Assembly (NCBI GenBank): GCA_049999805.1
Contig: JBNGIO010006265.1
Coordinates: 53,161-117,160 of the forward strand
DNA: 64,000 nt
Direction of reading: 5' to 3'
Origin: Folioceros fuciformis
Taxonomy: Eukaryota > Anthocerotophyta > Anthocerotopsida > Anthocerotales
Below are positions 36,266-47,570 of this stretch, in pieces. Under the pieces are notes generated by a model. It ran no database searches, was not told the DNA's origin, and saw nothing but the letters and a program-made list of their open reading frames with translations. A program made the translations under genes and the position numbers. How positions within the stretch are numbered: position 1 is the stretch's first letter; each line of letters begins with the position of its first letter.

Positions 36266-37663
36266 CTACAATCTCATCTGCTGCAAGAAGCCGAGGTTAA
36301 GGGTATCCCGAACCATTAACACAACTCCGATGGCCAGCAGTAGCAAAATGCCGGAAGACATGATCCCCTGCTCCACGCCGGAGGGCAGCTTCTTGCCCCC
36401 ACGAAGCGCTTCCACCACGATGAGTGCGAGATAACCTCCATCCAGAGCCGGCAGAGGCAGCAAGTTCACCACTGCCAAATTAATGTTCACAATGGCCGCG
36501 AATTGAAACAGACCGGCGATGTCGGATCTGGCAACCTCGGCTCCCACAGCCACAATGGCCACGGGGCCAGACAGCTTGTCTGCCGTTTGCGCGAAGTTGA
36601 AGACGATCTGCTGGAGCCCGTCCACCACTACGTTGGTGAGCCTAGAAAACTCCTTTCCTGCGTACCCGGCCGCCTCCACCACGCTCTTGGTCCGTACCCT
36701 CTGCGTGAGGGCATTCGGCGAGAGCTGCACCCCGATCTTCCCCGACCCATCATATCCCTGGTCTGGAATGACTTCCACATCCACAGTCTCCCCCCCGCGC
36801 TGCAGCTGGAAGAAGAGCGTCTTCCCCGCACTCCGCTTGATGGTGTCCACTAGCTCCAGAACAGACGGCTCCTCGGCCCCCAGGACCACCCCGTTNNNNN
36901 NNNNNNNNNNNNNNNNNNNNNNNNNNNNNNNNNNNNNNNNNNNNNNNNNNNNNNNNNNNNNNNNNNNNNNNNNNNNNNNNNNNNNNNNNNNNNNNATAAC
37001 ATCCCCTCCGAGAAACCCCGCCCTGGCGGCAGCCGAGCTGGACACCACCTCGGGCACCAGCACCCCGGGCCGAAACCTTTGCTCTAGCAACCCCACCGTC
37101 TGCGCCTGCGCGAACAGCACGCTGTAGGCGAAGATCACGTTGGCGATGACGCCCGCCGAGATCACGAGCGCCCGGTCCCGGATGGGCCGATTCTTCAGAA
37201 GATCGGGGTCGTTCGGGGAGAACTCGCTCTCGGGGTCATCGTCCGGGAAGGCGACGAAGCCTCCCAGCGGGATGGCCCGCACCGAGTATTCCACGCTCTT
37301 CCACTGATACTTCACCAGCTTGGGCCCGAACCCAATGGCGAACTGCGTCACGTGGATGCCAAGCAACCGAGCCATGGAGAAATGCCCGCACTCATGCACT
37401 GTCACAATCGCCGCCAACACTCCGAGAGCTTGCAGAACGGATTCTGGGCCCTCCAGATTGATGCCCGCCAGGGACGCCTGGATCGCCCGCGCCCGCAGCC
37501 GGCAGCCCTGCGTCCCCCCTTGCCTCGTCCGAATCCGAAATTGCAGATTCAGCCGAGACTGGGAACCCAGCCGAGACTGCATCCGCCGCAGAGCCGGCGT
37601 GCACGCGCAGGCGCAGGTGGATGTAGCCATCCCCCCCGCTGCCAGCCTAGCGCTGGCCGCCAT
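36266..37663 (-). CDS. ARASP: plastid site-2 metalloprotease, RseP/ARASP type
   Basis: Zinc intramembrane protease of the RseP (M50) family, expected in the chloroplast inner envelope. Single exon; 465 codons counted across a 100-N gap (36896-36995), so the true length is unknown. The start is taken at the ATG at 37663, because the open frame upstream offers only a GTG. The transit-like N-terminus is rich in Arg, Cys and Ser. The zinc motif HECGH is at residues 90-94 within a hydrophobic helix, followed by FAIGFGPKLVKYQW and SVRAIPLGGFVAFPDD, typical of the family. A PDZ domain straddles the gap (AAARAGFLGGDV before it, NGVVLGAEEPSVLELVDTIK after it). The second active-site motif NLLPLPALDGG, which supplies the third zinc ligand, is intact. 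It ends with a final membrane helix. Confidence 0.9.
   Translation of the reverse strand: MAASARLAAGGMATSTCACACTPALRRMQSRLGSQSRLNLQFRIRTRQGGTQGCRLRARAIQASLAGINLEGPESVLQALGVLAAIVTVHECGHFSMARLLGIHVTQFAIGFGPKLVKYQWKSVEYSVRAIPLGGFVAFPDDDPESEFSPNDPDLLKNRPIRDRALVISAGVIANVIFAYSVLFAQAQTVGLLEQRFRPGVLVPEVVSSSAAARAGFLGGDVXXXXXXXXXXXXXXXXXXXXXXXXXXXXXXXXXXNGVVLGAEEPSVLELVDTIKRSAGKTLFFQLQRGGETVDVEVIPDQGYDGSGKIGVQLSPNALTQRVRTKSVVEAAGYAGKEFSRLTNVVVDGLQQIVFNFAQTADKLSGPVAIVAVGAEVARSDIAGLFQFAAIVNINLAVVNLLPLPALDGGYLALIVVEALRGGKKLPSGVEQGIMSSGILLLLAIGVVLMVRDTLNLGFLQQMRL
36896..36995. other. assembly gap (100 N) inside the ARASP-like PDZ domain
   Basis: Exactly 100 N. The reading frame happens to continue on both sides with the listed spacing, but the real number of missing bases is unknown. 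Confidence 0.99.
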
Positions 37664-37963
37664 GGTTGCGCCTCCCAAACTCCTGCTCCTGCTCTCCCTT
37701 CGACCTGTTTGCTGCTTCTCTTGCTGCCTCCGCTTCCGGGTCAGATGACCAGCGGTCTGCAGCTTCTCAGGGAAGCACCAGGCGATCACCACTTCCGGCA
37801 CTAGGGAAGGAGCCTGAGCGCCCGGAGCAAGGCCGCTCCTCGGGGAACGATGCTTGGCTGGCCACGGAACCTCGACCCCCGGTAGAACTCGTGGCGACGA
37901 TTTTTTCGTGACCCCACACTTCGGCGGGGATAACAGGCAAAATCAAAGGTGTCTTCAGTCGGG

Positions 37964-40900
37964 TTAAACACCTCCTTCTCCGAGGCTGTGTTTCCAGGTC
38001 TCTCCTCTGGGGGCGGAAGGATGGTCTTTATCATCAGCGACGGCCACAGATGATGGAACATGTTTTATCTTCGGCATTAGGGTTCTTGGTCGAATCCGGG
38101 AATTGTTGCCATGGCCGGCCAGGAAGGTATGCACTACACCGTTCGTGTCTGTCCAAAAGCTGCGGCCGGGCTTCTTCCATGCCTTGATCCTTTTCCTCCT
38201 GGCCTGCACTTCTTGTGCTGATTGGAACATGCGGGCAGCTATGTATATGTTGGACATCAAGACGTATGCTGTCGCGTCATTCTTGTCCAGCTTCATTGCC
38301 TCGTCGAAGGCAAGGCGTCCCACCTCGACGTTGCACCACATTCGACAGGCAGCCAGCAGGGTGTACCATACAGCTGCGTCGCGTTGAACTGGCATAGTCC
38401 TGATGAGATGTAGAGCCTCTTCCAGTTGGCCTGCACGGCCTAGGAGGTCCACCATGCATGTGTAGTGGGGCTCCGTGGGGGTGATGCCGTGTTGTGTAGT
38501 CATGGCCTCGAAGTACTCTCTCCCCTTAGCCACTAGACCTGAGTGGCTGCACACCGTCAAGACGCTGAGGAATGTGAGGCTGTTTGGTTGTCTGCCATCG
38601 TCCCTCATTGTTTGGAGCAAGTGGAAGACCAACTTGCTATCTCCCTGGCTGGTGTAGCCTGCAATCAGTGTGTTCCAGATGACGATGTCGTGTTCGGGCA
38701 CCGCATCGAATACCTGCTGAGCATCAAGCATGCTCCCGGACTTGGCATACATGTTGACCAGGCTGCCGGCTACACAAATATCAGCTTGAAGCCCTTCTTC
38801 CACAATTTGTGCATGAAGCTGCCTGCCCAGGTGCAAGGCTGCCACATTCGCACATGCCTGCAGGACGCACACGAATGTTACGGCGTTGGGTTCGACCGTG
38901 CTGTCTTCTTGCATGGCTCTGTAGAGACGAAGGGCATCCTGCTCCATACCTTGCTGGGAATACCCTGCTATCATAGCATTCCATGTCACCACATCCTTCT
39001 GGCCAAGCCTGTCGAATATTCTCTGTGCATCTTCCAGGCTGCCACACTTAGCATACATGTTCACCAGGCTGTTGGCTACAAACACGTCAGCTTCGTGTCC
39101 TTGTTCTTTGATTTGTGCGTCGATTTGTTTCCCCTTCTCCAACGCTGCCGGGGTGCCCACACTTGCACATGCCTGCAGTAGGCAAACCAGTGTCACGGCA
39201 TCAGGTACAGCCATGCCGCCGTCTTGCATAGCACTGTACAGACGAAGAGCTTGCTGCCCCTCGCCCTGCTGGACATACCCTGATATCAAGGCAGTCCACG
39301 TTACCAAGTCCTTCTGACCAAGGCCGTCAAACACTCTCTGAGCACTTTCCAAGCTGCCACACTTAGCGTACATGTTCACCAAACTGCTGGCAACAAATAC
39401 TTCAGCTTCATGACCTCGTTCTCTGATTTGCATATGAAGATGCTTCCCCTTTTCCAATGCGGTGCTGCCCATTGAGGCGCATGCCTTCAGGAGGCACACG
39501 TATGTCACGGAATCGGGTGCTGCAATGCCTTCAAACACTCTTTGTGCACTGTGAAAGCTGCCACACTTTGCATACATGTGCACCAGGCTGTTGGCTACAG
39601 ACACATCGGCATCATGTCCTCGTTCTTTGATTTGTACATGAAGCTGCTCACCCATCTCCAATGCTGGGGTGCCGATGCTTGCACATGCCTGTAAGAGGGA
39701 GACAAATGTTATGGCATTCGGTTCAGTCTTGCCTTCTTCTAGCATAGCACTGAAGAGTCGAAGAGCCTTTTGCCCCATGCCCTGCTGGGAATACCCACCT
39801 ATCATCGCATTCCACGTCACCGCATTCTTTACGTCCAGCCCGTCAAACAGTCTCTGTGCATCTTCCCAGCTCCCACACTTGGCATACATGTTCACCAAAC
39901 TGTTTGCTACGAACCTATCGGCTCCAAATCTTCCTTCTTTGATTTGAACATGGAGCTGCTTCCCCTGCTCCAACCCCATGGTGCCCAAACTTGCACATGC
40001 CTGCAGGAGGGACACAAATGTCACAGAATCGGGCACAGCAGTGCCTCCTTTTTGCATAGCACTGTACAGGTGAAGGGCTTGCTTGCCCATTCCCCGCTGT
40101 GAATATGCTGCCATCATAGCATTCCATGTTACCACGTCCTTTTGACCAAGTCCTTCAAACACAGTCTGCGCATCCTCCAAGCTACCACACTTTGCATACA
40201 TGTTCACCAAACTATTACCGACAAACACATCACCTTCAAGTCCTCGTTCTCTGATTTGCACATGAACCTCCTTCCCTCTCTCTAACTCTGGGGCACCCAC
40301 AATTGCACAAGCCTGCAGAAGACACACGAAAGTCACGGAATTGGGTACAGCAATCCCTTCCTCCTCCATAGCATCATATAGACAGAGAGCTTCCTTTCCC
40401 ATGCCCTGCTGGGAATAACCTGATATCATGGCAGTCCAGGTCACCACATCCTTCTGACCAAGTCCGACAAAGACTCGTTCAGCATCCTTCAAGCTGCCAC
40501 ACTTTGCATACATATTAACCAAACTGTTGGCTGTAGACCCATGAAGTTGGTGTCCTTGTCTTCTAATTTGCGCATGAAGTTGCTTCCCAGTCTTCAATGC
40601 TGGGAGGCCTATACTTGCACATGCTTGCAAGAGGCACTTGTACGTCACGGAATTGGGTACAGCAATGCCCTCTTCTTGCATAGCACTGTACAGACGAAGG
40701 GCTTCCAGTCCCATATCCTGCTGGGTATATCCTGCTATCATTGCAGTCCAAGTCACCACATCTTTGTCACCAGGTCTGTCAAAGACCCTTTGAGCTTCGA
40801 CCAAATTTCCACACTTGGCATACATGGTCACCAAAGCGTTACGAACAAACAAATCACGGTCCAAGCCACTGTTCAACACATCAGCATGGACCTCCTGCCC

Positions 40901-41581
40901 AGCTTTCAAGTTTGATGCCCTGGCACAAGCCTGAAGGGCTGCCACGAATACATGGCCATCTGGCTTCACACTGGACATGCGCAGACGTCTGTAGAGTTGC
41001 ATGGCCTGTTTGTCTTGTCCTTGTTTAACATGCACAGAAATTATGGAAGACCACATGAAGGCATCTGGTTCGTCAACGGCTTCAAAGACAGCTATTGCAT
41101 CTTGTAACATCCCATGAGAAGCATACATTCGCAGGATATGGTTGCCCAGGAACGTATCCGACTCATACCCCTTTCTCACCGTCAAGGCATGGACACGGCT
41201 GCCCAAAACCAAATCCTTCTGCACCACACATTTCTTCAGTACAGTGTAAAAGAGAGATCTGGAGATAGAGCGCTCTGTCCCCACCAAAACTTCCAAAGCC
41301 TCAACAGCCTCCACGAGATGGCCCTCAAGACACATTTTGCTTACGGTTTCAGCCGTTACGCCCATATCATCGCGTGCAGGCCTGCTTGGATGGGTTGGCT
41401 TTCTTACAGCCGTGCCGCACCTTCCGAATTGGGCCTGCTCTGACTGTTTGTGCCTTGAAGACAGGCGAACTGGAGCTCTCCCTGGAGCAACCAATAGATC
41501 ACCATTTTGTTGAGTCCGCTGTCCCCATGACGCCTTCCCTGGCCCTCTGCGTGACTCAAGGGAAATGCCCCAAACTCCCAT
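37964..41581 (-). CDS. very long PLS-type PPR protein ending after E2/PG box (no deaminase)
   Basis: Intronless, 1205 residues from the ATG at 41581 (the longer frame to 41617 starts with GTG). The transit-like N-terminus is Arg- and Gln-rich. There follows an exceptionally long, uniform PPR array, with units such as VFVGNSLVNMYAKCGSLEDA, KDVVTWNAMMAAYSQRGMGK and AVPDSVTFVSLLQACAS repeated about nine times as PLS triplets. Near 39530 one unit runs VFEGIAAPDSVTY, an in-frame loss of roughly one motif. The C-terminus has E1/E2 and a canonical-style KKPGRSFWTD box with GVVHTF, then diverges for about 50 residues with no HxE or CxxC. It is therefore an E+ type protein that would need a deaminase supplied in trans to edit. 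It lacks the PDF module and KP traits of the upstream cluster and belongs to a different PPR subfamily. Confidence 0.88.
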   Translation of the reverse strand: MGVWGISLESRRGPGKASWGQRTQQNGDLLVAPGRAPVRLSSRHKQSEQAQFGRCGTAVRKPTHPSRPARDDMGVTAETVSKMCLEGHLVEAVEALEVLVGTERSISRSLFYTVLKKCVVQKDLVLGSRVHALTVRKGYESDTFLGNHILRMYASHGMLQDAIAVFEAVDEPDAFMWSSIISVHVKQGQDKQAMQLYRRLRMSSVKPDGHVFVAALQACARASNLKAGQEVHADVLNSGLDRDLFVRNALVTMYAKCGNLVEAQRVFDRPGDKDVVTWTAMIAGYTQQDMGLEALRLYSAMQEEGIAVPNSVTYKCLLQACASIGLPALKTGKQLHAQIRRQGHQLHGSTANSLVNMYAKCGSLKDAERVFVGLGQKDVVTWTAMISGYSQQGMGKEALCLYDAMEEEGIAVPNSVTFVCLLQACAIVGAPELERGKEVHVQIRERGLEGDVFVGNSLVNMYAKCGSLEDAQTVFEGLGQKDVVTWNAMMAAYSQRGMGKQALHLYSAMQKGGTAVPDSVTFVSLLQACASLGTMGLEQGKQLHVQIKEGRFGADRFVANSLVNMYAKCGSWEDAQRLFDGLDVKNAVTWNAMIGGYSQQGMGQKALRLFSAMLEEGKTEPNAITFVSLLQACASIGTPALEMGEQLHVQIKERGHDADVSVANSLVHMYAKCGSFHSAQRVFEGIAAPDSVTYVCLLKACASMGSTALEKGKHLHMQIRERGHEAEVFVASSLVNMYAKCGSLESAQRVFDGLGQKDLVTWTALISGYVQQGEGQQALRLYSAMQDGGMAVPDAVTLVCLLQACASVGTPAALEKGKQIDAQIKEQGHEADVFVANSLVNMYAKCGSLEDAQRIFDRLGQKDVVTWNAMIAGYSQQGMEQDALRLYRAMQEDSTVEPNAVTFVCVLQACANVAALHLGRQLHAQIVEEGLQADICVAGSLVNMYAKSGSMLDAQQVFDAVPEHDIVIWNTLIAGYTSQGDSKLVFHLLQTMRDDGRQPNSLTFLSVLTVCSHSGLVAKGREYFEAMTTQHGITPTEPHYTCMVDLLGRAGQLEEALHLIRTMPVQRDAAVWYTLLAACRMWCNVEVGRLAFDEAMKLDKNDATAYVLMSNIYIAARMFQSAQEVQARRKRIKAWKKPGRSFWTDTNGVVHTFLAGHGNNSRIRPRTLMPKIKHVPSSVAVADDKDHPSAPRGETWKHSLGEGGV

Positions 41582-42429
41582 GGCTCTCCGACGAAACGAA
41601 CAAAAGATGCCAATCACGGCAGCTCGTCAACAGTCAGGATAATTCAGCAACAGGCGCCATCAGCTGGGCAATCCTCGTGCCCGAAATGGACGGTACTAGA
41701 AACCCGCTGGGCCCGAAATCCCACAGAACATCTTAACATGCAGCCTCGTTTCTGAAGGCGTGTTGAACCCATTTGCGAGATGAACACCACATGATTTTTG
41801 CATTCGAGGAAAAAATCCATTCATGATGCCTTCTTACTTTCATGCCCACCACTGACACGTTCTAACCAGCTTACATCTGTGTGTATGCGCATGAGTGCAA
41901 TTGGTGGAATGGTTTCCGGCTCATGCATCTCTAACAGATGACAAGCCTTACAGTGTGCTGTCCACCATCTCTTATTTCCCAAGTTTGTCTCCAACCCACA
42001 GTCTCCCCCATTTCTGCAAACAGCGCCTTAAGACAGGGCAGCGCTTTTCACACTCCTCAGCTGACAACTGCGAGAGACTTCCCAGGATTCGTTTACCTTG
42101 CCAAGCTTTCCCCCATCCTCACATCTGCCGAAGCATACGCATTTGCAGGGTCTACTGAAACAAGATGGCACAAGACCACCGTGCTCTTCGTAGCTTCTCG
42201 ACGAGGGGTGCAACATGCGACTCATCCAAATTAGCACCACTGAATAATCACATTCAGTTGGCCCCCCGTCCGTAAAAGCCCCGTGTATAGCGGGCACCGG
42301 ACCGAGCCGTAGCTCGACGTGCACGAGACCCTTCCCAGGTGTGTCACTTGTTATCCGTGCGGGAAAAACATTTCCTGTTAGATTTACGGTTCAGTTAAGC
42401 TTGACCCATTATATTTCGACGGCTACTTG

Positions 42430-42780
42430 GCCTCGCCTTTCCCTCCCTTTACTAGCCTGCACTCCAAAAAGGACGCCCGCGTCTCAATATCTAAACCACC
42501 TAATGTGATGTCCCATATGGCTGGATACTTTTCCTCACCTTTCCCTCCCTTTCCTAGCCTGCACTCCAAAAAGGACGCCAGCGCCTCAATATCTAAACCA
42601 CCTAATGTGACGTCCCATGTAGCTGGGTACTTTTCCTCACTAGCCTGCACTTCAAAAAGGATTCTTATGTCTCAATATTCAAAACGCCTTATATGATAGT
42701 CCCATGTAGCTATGTACTTGGCCTCATCTTTCCCTCCCTTTTCTAGCCTGCACTCCAATTAGGATGCTATATCTTTATAT
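42430..42780. repeat. tandem repeat of about 100 bp, four partial copies
   Basis: Units share tttccctccctt, then agcctgcactccaaaaagga and cctaatgtgacgtccca. Successive agcctgcac anchors are spaced roughly 103, 83 and 105 bp, so one unit is shortened. Open frames through it are not credible genes. Confidence 0.85.
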
Positions 42781-43019
42781 CTTGCTCTATAAATGTGACG
42801 TTCCTTGTTCATGGCATGCCTTGCCCTCTTTCCTTTTCTCTCTCTTTACGTAAAATGTCATGGCCTTGCCCGTCTTCCCACCATATTTGTGTTTCCCCTT
42901 CCACAAACAAGGGCATAACCTCATTCTCTACATGTGAAACCACCCATAAGACATAACCTCCGTTCTTACACGTCAAACTACCCATAAGGTCCAATTGTGT
43001 TTTTGAACTAACAACCCTG

Positions 43020-44880
43020 CACAAGTATTAAGATATTAGGTTGGTTTTAAGATATTAAGATATTAGGTTGGTTTTAAGACAGTGTACAGGTATTGGCACC
43101 GCGCATAGGTTTAGCACTGTGCTCAAGGTTTTAGGTCAAACCAGCCATAAGCTTCAACCGTGTGTTTAAATTAACAATTGTACGAAGGTTTTTAAGACAA
43201 TGGGTTAGTTTTAGAATCGTGCGTTTAAATTAACAATCGTACGAAGGTTTTTAAGAGAATGGGTTAGTTTTAGAACAAGTTAGTTTTAGAACCGTGCGCG
43301 GGTTTCAAGACAATGGGTTGGTTTTAGAATTGTGCATGGGTTTTAAGATAGTATATTGGTTTTAAACAAAGTGTGCAAGGTTTAGCATCATGCATGAGTT
43401 CTAGCAAAGTGCATGGGTTTTAGCACACACACATTTTAGCAAAGCACTTGGGTTTAGCCCACACGTAGGTTTTAACATAGAGTGTGGGTTTTCACCAAGC
43501 ACATGGCACCACGCATAGGTTTTAGCACAACGACCGGGTTTTAGCACAACACATAGGTTTCAACACAACCCATGGGTTTTAGCAAAGTTCACAAGTTTTA
43601 GCACAGTGCATGGTTTTTAGCACCACGCGTGGGTTTCAATACAGCGTACGGGTTTTAGCAAAGCGCATGGGTTTTAGCAAAGCGCATGGGTTTTAGCAAA
43701 GCGCATGAGTTTTAGCACCACGCATAGGTTTTAGCACAATGCGCAGGTTTTAGTACCACATGTGGGTTACAGCATAGCACATGGGTTTTAGCACCACACA
43801 TGGGTTTCAGCATAACGCAAGGGTTTTGGCACCATATATAGGTTTTAGCACCACGTGTCGGTTTTAGCACAACGTGTGTGTGGCAGCAAAACCCCAAGCA
43901 CTAATTGTCAACGAGTTCAATCTTTAGTGGCCATACTTATCCCACTCTTGTTGAGACATTGGATTTGGTTCCCACGAAGGAACGATGGGGTTCCTCACTG
44001 CTATGGATGGAGGGTCGGACTCAATTGACTCGATGACGGATTCGAGGGCTCCTCTCCAGCTCCGATTAGGCTTGGGACAGTCCCGCTGTCCAACAGTCAA
44101 CTGCACCTCTCACGGTGCCCACAAATGTACTCCAATCACTACAACGACACTAACCCCTGAGATCCCTGAGATCTAGATGCGACTTCCCTCACTCACTTCA
44201 CTCACTCATTCCAACACTAGCAACCAACAACAACATCACTACCCTCTACGCTTCCCTATTGACTTCCCCACCCGGCAAAAGTCACTTGACTAACTCTAAA
44301 GAAAAGAACTCATAGAAGAAACAAAAAGAGTCCTTCCATGAGAGAGAGAGAGAGAGAGAGAAAGAGAAGAATAGGATTTTATAAGATATTGTTTTAGTTT
44401 TAAATTTGCATGGATCCGAATTTTGAAATGAAGTCCTCAACTGCACGACTTGTTATTACATCATGACCTTGCCAGTTGGCAGCATCGCATCTTGCCTTCC
44501 TACCGCGATGCCCTTCATCGATGAAGTCCATATCATTTAATTTTTTTTTCTTTGCATTTATGATTTCATGCATACGTCGATCATCACGGCAAGCCCGTGA
44601 AATGCCAGAAGGCTCCTCTTTTTGTTTTTTGTGTGGCGCCACACTCTCTATGCCGCCACCCGCGATCCTACCTAACACCATGCAAGCATGGTCGGCAGTC
44701 ACTCCAATCGTGTTAAAAAATGAGAATGACATATCATGGGGACATGACACGAAAAGCACAATCAAGAATTGAAGGGACCCCGCCCTTAACCGTAGCCACC
44801 ACTTCTCAAAGCTTTACCAGACGCTGCACACATGCACAGCCGGCACACACTGCTATATCGAAGCAGGGACAACCTGAGAG
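43020..44880. repeat. dispersed repeat A, copy 1
   Basis: Begins with degenerate 19-bp tandem units (entered separately), followed by a unique part that recurs in the same order and orientation in copy 2 at 46200-47280. Shared landmarks include gttgagacattgg, a block with cacctctc then ccaatcactacaac, a cactcactcatt block, and aatcaagaat followed further on by gctttaccag. The two copies are clearly homologous though well diverged, with an insertion between landmarks in this copy. No transposase or terminal repeats were recognised. Confidence 0.7.
43110..43890. repeat. degenerate 19-bp tandem array
   Basis: Built from variants of catgggttttagcaaagcg. The clearest register is three exact consecutive copies near 43665-43705. 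Elsewhere units vary in the half after ttttagca. A shorter array of the same family lies at 46210-46420. Confidence 0.85.
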
Positions 44881-44999
44881 AGATCGCAAAGTGACAACCT
44901 GTCTCCTATAATCTCACTCAATCTTATAGAAGTCACTCTCTCTTTTACCTCACCTCTCTCTAACTTACCAATTATTATTTTAATAAGACCATTAGCCTA

Positions 45000-46050
45000 G
45001 TCAACTATCACTGGCCACTTATTTAGACTTTTCTAGCACATCCTGCCGCCAATAATAATGAGTTGGCCCTACAAACTACTGACTCTACCACCACAAGTAT
45101 TCACTACTTATTAAACTATTCTAAAACCTTAAAGGATGCATGATCTTCAAAGATCTTGCGAGATTGGCGAGTTGAAATCGGAGCAGGCATTGGCTTCTAG
45201 CTAGCTACAAGAAGATGGGCAGAGGTAGAAAGAAGGACGCGCGGGACCTAGGCTGTGATCAGGCTAGAAATGGAGAGTAGGGCTGATTCGGCTGTGTTGG
45301 ATGCGCACCAGGCTCTAGACAACAACACAAGGTTAGAAAGGATTAGCGAGACAGCGGGATGGGCTGGAAATTGGGCTGAGCTTGGAGTTGGGGGTAGAGC
45401 TGGATCCAACACTCTTTGGCTAGTAGTGGGATGAAAAAGGTGGAGAGAATGCGGGTTGGGGGGGAAGAAAAAAAATAGGAAGCACAACAAGTAGCCCCTC
45501 TAGCGCGATGAAACAAACCCTAACAGCACATAGCTTTCTTTGGTTTACTTCCCCAATAGAATCTAAAGATCGATGCCCCGCCCTCCTACCTACAGCTTGA
45601 ATCCATGGACTAAACAGGACTGGGAGATGGAAAAGAAAGGGGGAAAAGAGGAAGCGGGGACAAGAAGAGAATGGAGGAAAAGGAAGGAATGGAGGCAAAA
45701 GAAGGGGAATGGGGGAAAGGGAAGGAATGAAGAGAGAGGAAGGGGAATGGGGATGGGAGCGGCCGCACTCTTGCCCTAGCTAAGGCATGGATCTCACAAC
45801 TGTTTAGTCAAACATGCAATCAACCAGCTAGACCTGACATTTGACTCTGACATATCTCATATTCCCCATATTCCTACTCCTAGGTTCAAATAATCATTTA
45901 GTTATTTAATACTATATATCTTTAATTAATATTAAACCAATCACTAAACCTATATTCAAACTTTCCCGACCCTATGGCCTGGTACCAAACCTAAACTTTT
46001 TCAGGTTTGGGACCAAACCTATACCCACTCTAATAATCAAACCAATTATT
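45000..46050. repeat. dispersed repeat B, copy 1 (plus orientation)
   Basis: Homologous, in inverted orientation, to 47285-48360. Matched landmarks from this copy are ggaatggggatggga with ttgccctagcta near 45740-45785, ctgacatat near 45848, atttaatactat near 45905, cgaccctatgg near 45967 and acccactctaataa near 46025. The left boundary is uncertain. No coding sequence is recognisable. Confidence 0.65.
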
Positions 46051-46199
46051 CCCTGGTCAACTAACCTAATTAGTATAAGAAAAAAAAAAGAAAAAATGAC
46101 CAGAAAATAAATAAAAATTAGGGAAAATAAGTAGAAAAAGAAAACCAAACCATACCACTATTAACCCTTTTTTAACCAAAACAAACCACTAACCAGATT

Positions 46200-47280
46200 T
46201 TGGAGGTTCACAGTGTGGGTTTTAGCACCACACTTACATTTCAACACAACACGTGAGTTTTAGTAACGTGCACGAATTTTAACAGTACATATAGGTTTTA
46301 GCACAATGTGTGGGTTTAAGCACCACGCGCGAGTTTCATCACAGCGTGTGGGTTTTAGCACCACACATAAGTTTGAGCACAACACACGGGTTGTAACACT
46401 ATATGTGGGTTTCACTATCGTGCTCAGGTTTTAGTTGCAACCACCCATAAGGTTCAACCATGTATTTGAACTAACAATTGTGCACGGGTATCAAGATAGT
46501 AGGTTGGTTTTAAGACGATTTATAGGTTTTATTACTATGCTCAGGTGTGGTAGCAAAACCCTTGGCGCGTAGCTCTTGCGACTTCGATCTCTAGTGTCCA
46601 CACTTATCTTGCTATCGTTGAGACATTGGGTTTTGTTTTAATGTAGGAGTGATAGAGCTTTCCGTTGCTCTGGGTGGAAGGTCAACCCTTCTTCTCACAC
46701 AATCCACGATAGTCTGACAACCTCTAGGAACATGTACCAAAGATTGTATTCCTATGGTTGGACAGACTCCACAACTTCCACACACATGCTTTCTCACATT
46801 GACGGATTTGAGGACTCTCCTCTAGCTTCAATTAGGCATAGCATAGCTTTCACTGTTCAACGATCTACTACACCTCTCCCGGCACCAACATACTTATTAT
46901 AACCACTACAATGATACTCAACTCTCAGCTCTACAACAGTTGTAGAGTAAGAAAGCAAAGTTACTTTCCTTCCTTACTCTTACTCACTCATTCATCCATT
47001 TACTACCAACTATTCATCTTACTTAATTTCCTACATAGTAAAAGTCTTCTAGCTAGGCTAACATTCAAGAGAAAGATGCCGCTTCCCAAAATCGTACTAG
47101 TCGCCATAAGAGCATGATTGTCACACAACTCTTATTTAGCAAGTAAACAAAAGGGACAAACCAAGAGAACAAAATACAAACAACACAATCAAGAATAACG
47201 GGCCTAGCTCTTAAACCTGTCCACTGTTCCTTAAGGCTTTACCAAATATTATGTAACACACACAACCGATACAATAAATA
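46200..47280. repeat. dispersed repeat A, copy 2
   Basis: Direct-orientation relative of 43020-44880, shorter and diverged. It starts with the same 19-bp style units (gggttttagcaccac), then gttgagacattggg, a cacctctcccggcacc block, an actcactcattc block, and aatcaagaat with gctttaccaa. It directly abuts the inverted copy of repeat B. Confidence 0.7.
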
Positions 47281-47480
47281 GTTAATGTGGTTATTAGAGT
47301 GGGTGTAGGTTTTGGTACTAGGCCTCGAGAAGTTCAGCTTTGATATTGGACCATAGGGTCGGGACGGTTTGAATTTCGGTTTGGTCTTCGGCTTAATGAT
47401 AGTATTAGGTATAATTAACTTAATTATTTTAGATACATTAACAATTCAATAATGATTTGAACGTTGCCTAACAGTGGGTA

Positions 47481-47570
47481 TCTGGTCTAAATGTGGCAGA
47501 GTTATGACAGATTGGTCTAAATGTGGCAGAGTTATGACAGACTGGTCTAAATGTGGCAGAGTTATGACAG
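47481..47570. repeat. 30-bp tandem repeat, three copies
   Basis: Three units differing only in their first two bases, each containing ggtctaaatgtggcagagtt followed by atgacag. The near-identity indicates a recent expansion. Confidence 0.97.

Noticed and set aside
43110-43890. Possible interstitial telomere repeats
   Set aside because: The unit is a degenerate 19-mer, not the 7-bp plant telomere repeat.
44400-44765. 121-residue open frame with a fragment faintly like a BED-type zinc finger transposase
   Set aside because: Starts with TTG, has no complete zinc ligand set and lies inside repeat A. The similarity is too weak to call.
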